DNA from: a virus
DNA: 33,387 nucleotides
Virus record (IMG/VR): IMGVR_UViG_3300042691_011232
Location: 1 to 33,387 of that record
Direction: 5' to 3' (one strand)
The notes beneath the pieces are model-generated. The model ran no database searches. It had not been told where the DNA came from and saw only the letters and a list, made by a program, of their open reading frames with translations. This document shows positions 30,549 through 33,387 of the stretch, in pieces (positions within the stretch are counted from its first letter, which is position 1; each line of letters starts with the position of its first letter). The translations under genes were made by a program, and so were the position numbers.

Positions 30549-32782
30549 ATAGTAGGCTAGTAGTTAATGGTTACGAGTTAGACCTTTCAGAAAGTATTGC
30601 AGTACCTTTAAATCTTTCAATAACGGATATTAAAGAGCCTGAGAAACGTAAACGTTCATTCTCTAAGACTTTAACGTTAGAAGGCACGAGTAATAACATG
30701 GCTTTCTTTATCGCAGCTTATTCACTAGATGTGAGTATAGAGAAAAGTATTAATATTCAATTCACACCCAATAAAAGATACGATTGCGAACTATATAAAA
30801 ACGACTTACGAATTTTTAAGGGTAAGTTCAAACTTAACGAGGTTAAGATTCTTGAAGGTAATTACTCTTTTGATTGTAACTTGATAAGTGATGCAGTGGA
30901 CATCTTTGCAAAGCTTAAGGACAAGAAACTAAACGAGCTTGACTGGTCCGAATACGATCACTTACTAACTAGGGATAACGTTATTAAATCTTGGAGTGAA
31001 GGTATAAAGTTAAACGGAGTAGATAATAGAAACTTCGGAGCTGATTCTAGAGGTTATCAACCTAAGTCATATGGGTACATTTATCCTATAGTAGACTATG
31101 GTTATGTCAAGCCTAAAAACAATTCACCGCTGAACTTTAAGGTTAACCAGCTATTCCCTTTCATATACGTAAAAGAGGCTGTCAAAAAGTGTTTAGATTT
31201 CGCTCTAGAAGGCACGAATATAGAAGTTGATTACACTACTACGTTTTTCAATAACGAGAACATGAAGAAGTTGATTTATGGCTTTGGTGGCGGTGAGCAA
31301 AATAAACTAAATTCAACGCAGGTAAGTCAATCGCAGGTATTAATCAATAATGCTACAAACAATAGTGTATATCAATCAAAAAATGTAGGCTATTACTTTT
31401 TCTCTGATTTGTTTAACGTATTAGATCAATTTTCATTCACTCCAACATACGATGCTAATATTTTAAATCAAAATACAGGTCGTATCAAGATGAATATCCC
31501 CGGCAAGTATAAACTATCATTTTCTACTGAGTCTGTTTATTATACGTCTGCTATTGGTTACAATCCTATTACTTTTGATACTTTTAACGAGGTCATAGTG
31601 TACGTTGATGGTTTGCAGGTATACAGATATAAATGGAAACAATTAGTTGATGTAATAACTACTATTTCATTCAACACGAATATAGATGTTAAAGCAGGTC
31701 AAGAAGTATACTTGGAGCTTGTGTTCGCTGGAGGTTGTTCAACAGGTGGTTCAACAGGATATCAATCTTTCTCATTGAACTTCTCAAATACAGATATTAA
31801 TCTAATTGCTGATAATTCAATCGCATTAACTGATAATTCACCTGTTAGTTTGTCATCTTCTTTGCCTGACATCAAATGCTCAGACTTTTTGAAGGGAATT
31901 TTAAACTTGTTTTACGCTTATATGAGTGATCCTATTTATGATCCTGTTACAAATAAGTCATTATTAACGATAAATAGCTTTATAAATTTCTACGATTCAC
32001 AAGAAAACTACGATAATTGGACTGATTTAGTTGATGAATCAAAGGATATTACTATTCAATCTAATAGCTTAGTGCAGGGTAATGTATACCAATATACATT
32101 TAGTGAGGAGAAAGACTATTTAAATCAACAATATAGGGACTTAGTAGGCTCTAATTATGGTGAAAAACAGCTCGAAATAGATACTTGGTTGAATGGAGTG
32201 GTTAAATTTGAACTACCTTTCAATACATATGTGCCATATAAGATAGAGAATAGCCAATTAATCTACCCATTAGTAATAGAACAATCTACCGATTCTAATA
32301 ATAACATAGTTACAAAACCTTATAAAGGAAAAGGAATGCTTACTTTCTACAATGGGTTAAGGAGTGGAGTAGTTAATATCTACGATGTAGAGGATGCCGG
32401 TGGTACTTATACTATTAAATATGACTTTCCTATGATTCATCATTTGAGATTTAAAGACAATCCAACGAATAACTATTCATTCGAACCTTTGTTTGATTTA
32501 CACTTTGCACCTAGAAGTACAACCTTTGACGACATCTACGCTGTACCTGAGAATTCTAACACGTTCGAAATATATCATAGAAAATTCGTAAATGAGATAA
32601 CATCTATTGATAGTAAATTAGTAACTTTATACCTTAAGTTATCATATAAAGATATTAACGAGTTGGATTTTGCAAAACTAAAAATGATTGATGGCGTGTT
32701 GTATAGGTTAAACACGATTAAAGATTTCGATTCAGATGCATACGGGACTACTGAAGTAGAACTAATTAAATACCTAGGATAA
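30545..32782 (+). CDS. Tail tip / baseplate hub-like protein
   Basis: 745 aa. The N-terminal motif (NGYELDLSESIAVPLNLSIT, then EKRKRSFSKTLTLEGTSNN) is typical of large tail proteins of Bacteroidetes phages. Several beta-rich domains follow, ending in YGTTEVELIKYLG. A hub role, contacting host and tape measure, is inferred from size and position. Stop and next start overlap as TAATG. Confidence 0.7.
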   Translation: MNSRLVVNGYELDLSESIAVPLNLSITDIKEPEKRKRSFSKTLTLEGTSNNMAFFIAAYSLDVSIEKSINIQFTPNKRYDCELYKNDLRIFKGKFKLNEVKILEGNYSFDCNLISDAVDIFAKLKDKKLNELDWSEYDHLLTRDNVIKSWSEGIKLNGVDNRNFGADSRGYQPKSYGYIYPIVDYGYVKPKNNSPLNFKVNQLFPFIYVKEAVKKCLDFALEGTNIEVDYTTTFFNNENMKKLIYGFGGGEQNKLNSTQVSQSQVLINNATNNSVYQSKNVGYYFFSDLFNVLDQFSFTPTYDANILNQNTGRIKMNIPGKYKLSFSTESVYYTSAIGYNPITFDTFNEVIVYVDGLQVYRYKWKQLVDVITTISFNTNIDVKAGQEVYLELVFAGGCSTGGSTGYQSFSLNFSNTDINLIADNSIALTDNSPVSLSSSLPDIKCSDFLKGILNLFYAYMSDPIYDPVTNKSLLTINSFINFYDSQENYDNWTDLVDESKDITIQSNSLVQGNVYQYTFSEEKDYLNQQYRDLVGSNYGEKQLEIDTWLNGVVKFELPFNTYVPYKIENSQLIYPLVIEQSTDSNNNIVTKPYKGKGMLTFYNGLRSGVVNIYDVEDAGGTYTIKYDFPMIHHLRFKDNPTNNYSFEPLFDLHFAPRSTTFDDIYAVPENSNTFEIYHRKFVNEITSIDSKLVTLYLKLSYKDINELDFAKLKMIDGVLYRLNTIKDFDSDAYGTTEVELIKYLG

Positions 32783-33348
32783 TGGCTATCATTGATATTA
32801 AGCAATACGAAGATTATATTTTACAAGCTGAAATTCTAACAGGAACTTATGATTGGAATGGTTCGGTTGGTAGCGTTTTAATCGGTTCTAACGACACTTT
32901 GACAGGTGAATTTAATTCTCAGTTAATAAGCACATCACAAGGTTCTAGTGGTTCTGCAAATGATATTTGTCAAACTCATGTAAGCGGTGGGTTTAACGAT
33001 TGGTATCTACCTTCGAATGATGAGTTAACGGCAATATATCAAAAGGGAATATTAAACACTTCGGATTTATATTGGAGCTCAACAGAATATGATATAGATA
33101 ATGCCTATCATATAGTAGGTAATACCGGTACTGTCAGCGAAACTTTGAAGGCTATCAATTCATTTAACTTAGTAGCGGTTCGAAAAGAATATACAACTAC
33201 TTCTGTAACTATTGAACGTATGAAAGTACAATCGAAAAATGCGCCAATATTAAGAGGTGGTGAAAATAACGCAGACGAGGATGTATATAAAATGTTAGGG
33301 GGTGTAAATGGTATAAGTAAAAATTCAAATATATTAAGCAATGAGTGA
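32782..33348 (+). CDS. C-type-lectin-like (DUF1566-type) tail tip protein
   Basis: 188 aa. Residues about 60-130 match the C-lectin-like/DUF1566 pattern: SGGFNDWYLPSNDELTAIYQ, then LYWSSTEYDIDNAYHI, then LVAVRK. This fold is used for receptor binding in phages and in Mtd-type tropism proteins. The C-terminal 50 residues continue into the duplicated terminal sequence and end 8 bases into the next gene. No reverse transcriptase or template repeat is present, so it is not a recognised diversity-generating element. Confidence 0.75.
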   Translation: MAIIDIKQYEDYILQAEILTGTYDWNGSVGSVLIGSNDTLTGEFNSQLISTSQGSSGSANDICQTHVSGGFNDWYLPSNDELTAIYQKGILNTSDLYWSSTEYDIDNAYHIVGNTGTVSETLKAINSFNLVAVRKEYTTTSVTIERMKVQSKNAPILRGGENNADEDVYKMLGGVNGISKNSNILSNE

Positions 33349-33387
33349 CGAAACAAGAAGAATAATTATTAAAAAAGGGAGTGGAGT
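33257..33387. repeat. Terminal redundancy, right copy
   Basis: Repeats the first 131 bases of the window with one mismatch. Joining one copy gives a genome of about 33,256 bp. Confidence 0.9.
33341..33387 (+). CDS. Tail fibre-like protein, 5' fragment (continues at window start)
   Basis: The first 15 codons of the fibre-like gene that is complete at 85-1116. The reading frame runs off the end of the window. It is present only because the window is redundant. Confidence 0.85.
   Translation, partial: MSDETRRIIIKKGSG

Noticed and set aside
32782-33348. A diversity-generating retroelement targeting the lectin-like protein
   Set aside because: There is no reverse transcriptase gene and no template repeat with adenine-specific differences anywhere in the window. 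The single A/G difference between terminal copies is not enough.

Overview
The window is a complete, circularly mapping genome of a tailed double-stranded DNA phage of about 33.26 kb. The first 131 bases are repeated at the end with one mismatch, so the ends join inside a tail gene. Every supported gene is on the + strand and packing is tight, with many ATGA, TAATG or longer overlaps. The sequence is AT-rich. Promoters match the Bacteroidetes pattern (TTG, 18-20 bases, TAnnTTTG), most starts lack a Shine-Dalgarno sequence and follow A/T-rich leaders such as TAATTATG, and many proteins are of types typical of Flavobacteriia phages. The host is therefore probably a Flavobacterium-like bacterium. 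A single tape-measure protein, a candidate frameshifted tail chaperone and no visible contractile sheath suggest a long non-contractile tail (siphovirus), by inference.

Layout. Late genes run from about 26.1 kb through the circle junction to 13.35 kb. In order they are: terminase small and large subunits, a tail-chaperone-like gene with a T9 slip site, a neck/tail completion protein, two large distal-tail proteins, a lectin-like tip protein, a fibre-like protein, the tape measure, XkdF-type prohead protease, putative scaffold, major capsid protein, putative tail tube, a portal fused to a winged-helix segment and a MuF-like C-terminal domain, connectors, two fibre/receptor-binding proteins, and a lysis cassette (membrane GAF-like protein, putative holin, M15 endolysin). 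Genes from 13.4 to 26.1 kb are early/middle: small proteins with predicted DNA-binding or zinc-binding character, a lipoprotein, a replication initiator with 11-bp iteron-like repeats inside it, a RecA-fold helicase, a C5-cytosine methyltransferase, NinG, an ERF annealing protein with a PD-(D/E)XK exonuclease, an RlpA-like protein, an HEMMH metallopeptidase-like protein, a MazG-like protein, an amino-methyltransferase and an SSB-like protein.

Regulation. Four early promoters (13659, 15779, 18930, 20698) carry the same inverted repeat, TAACYT-N13-ARGTTA, with an identical 13-base gap. They look like a regulon under one phage regulator. Three other promoters (13355, 16518, 25551) lack the full element and instead each drive a short leader ending in an intrinsic terminator just before the next gene. 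The leader at about 16530-16624 has a terminator loop perfectly complementary, over 9 bases, to its own 5' region. No integrase, recognisable CI-like repressor, tRNA, CRISPR array or insertion sequence is visible.
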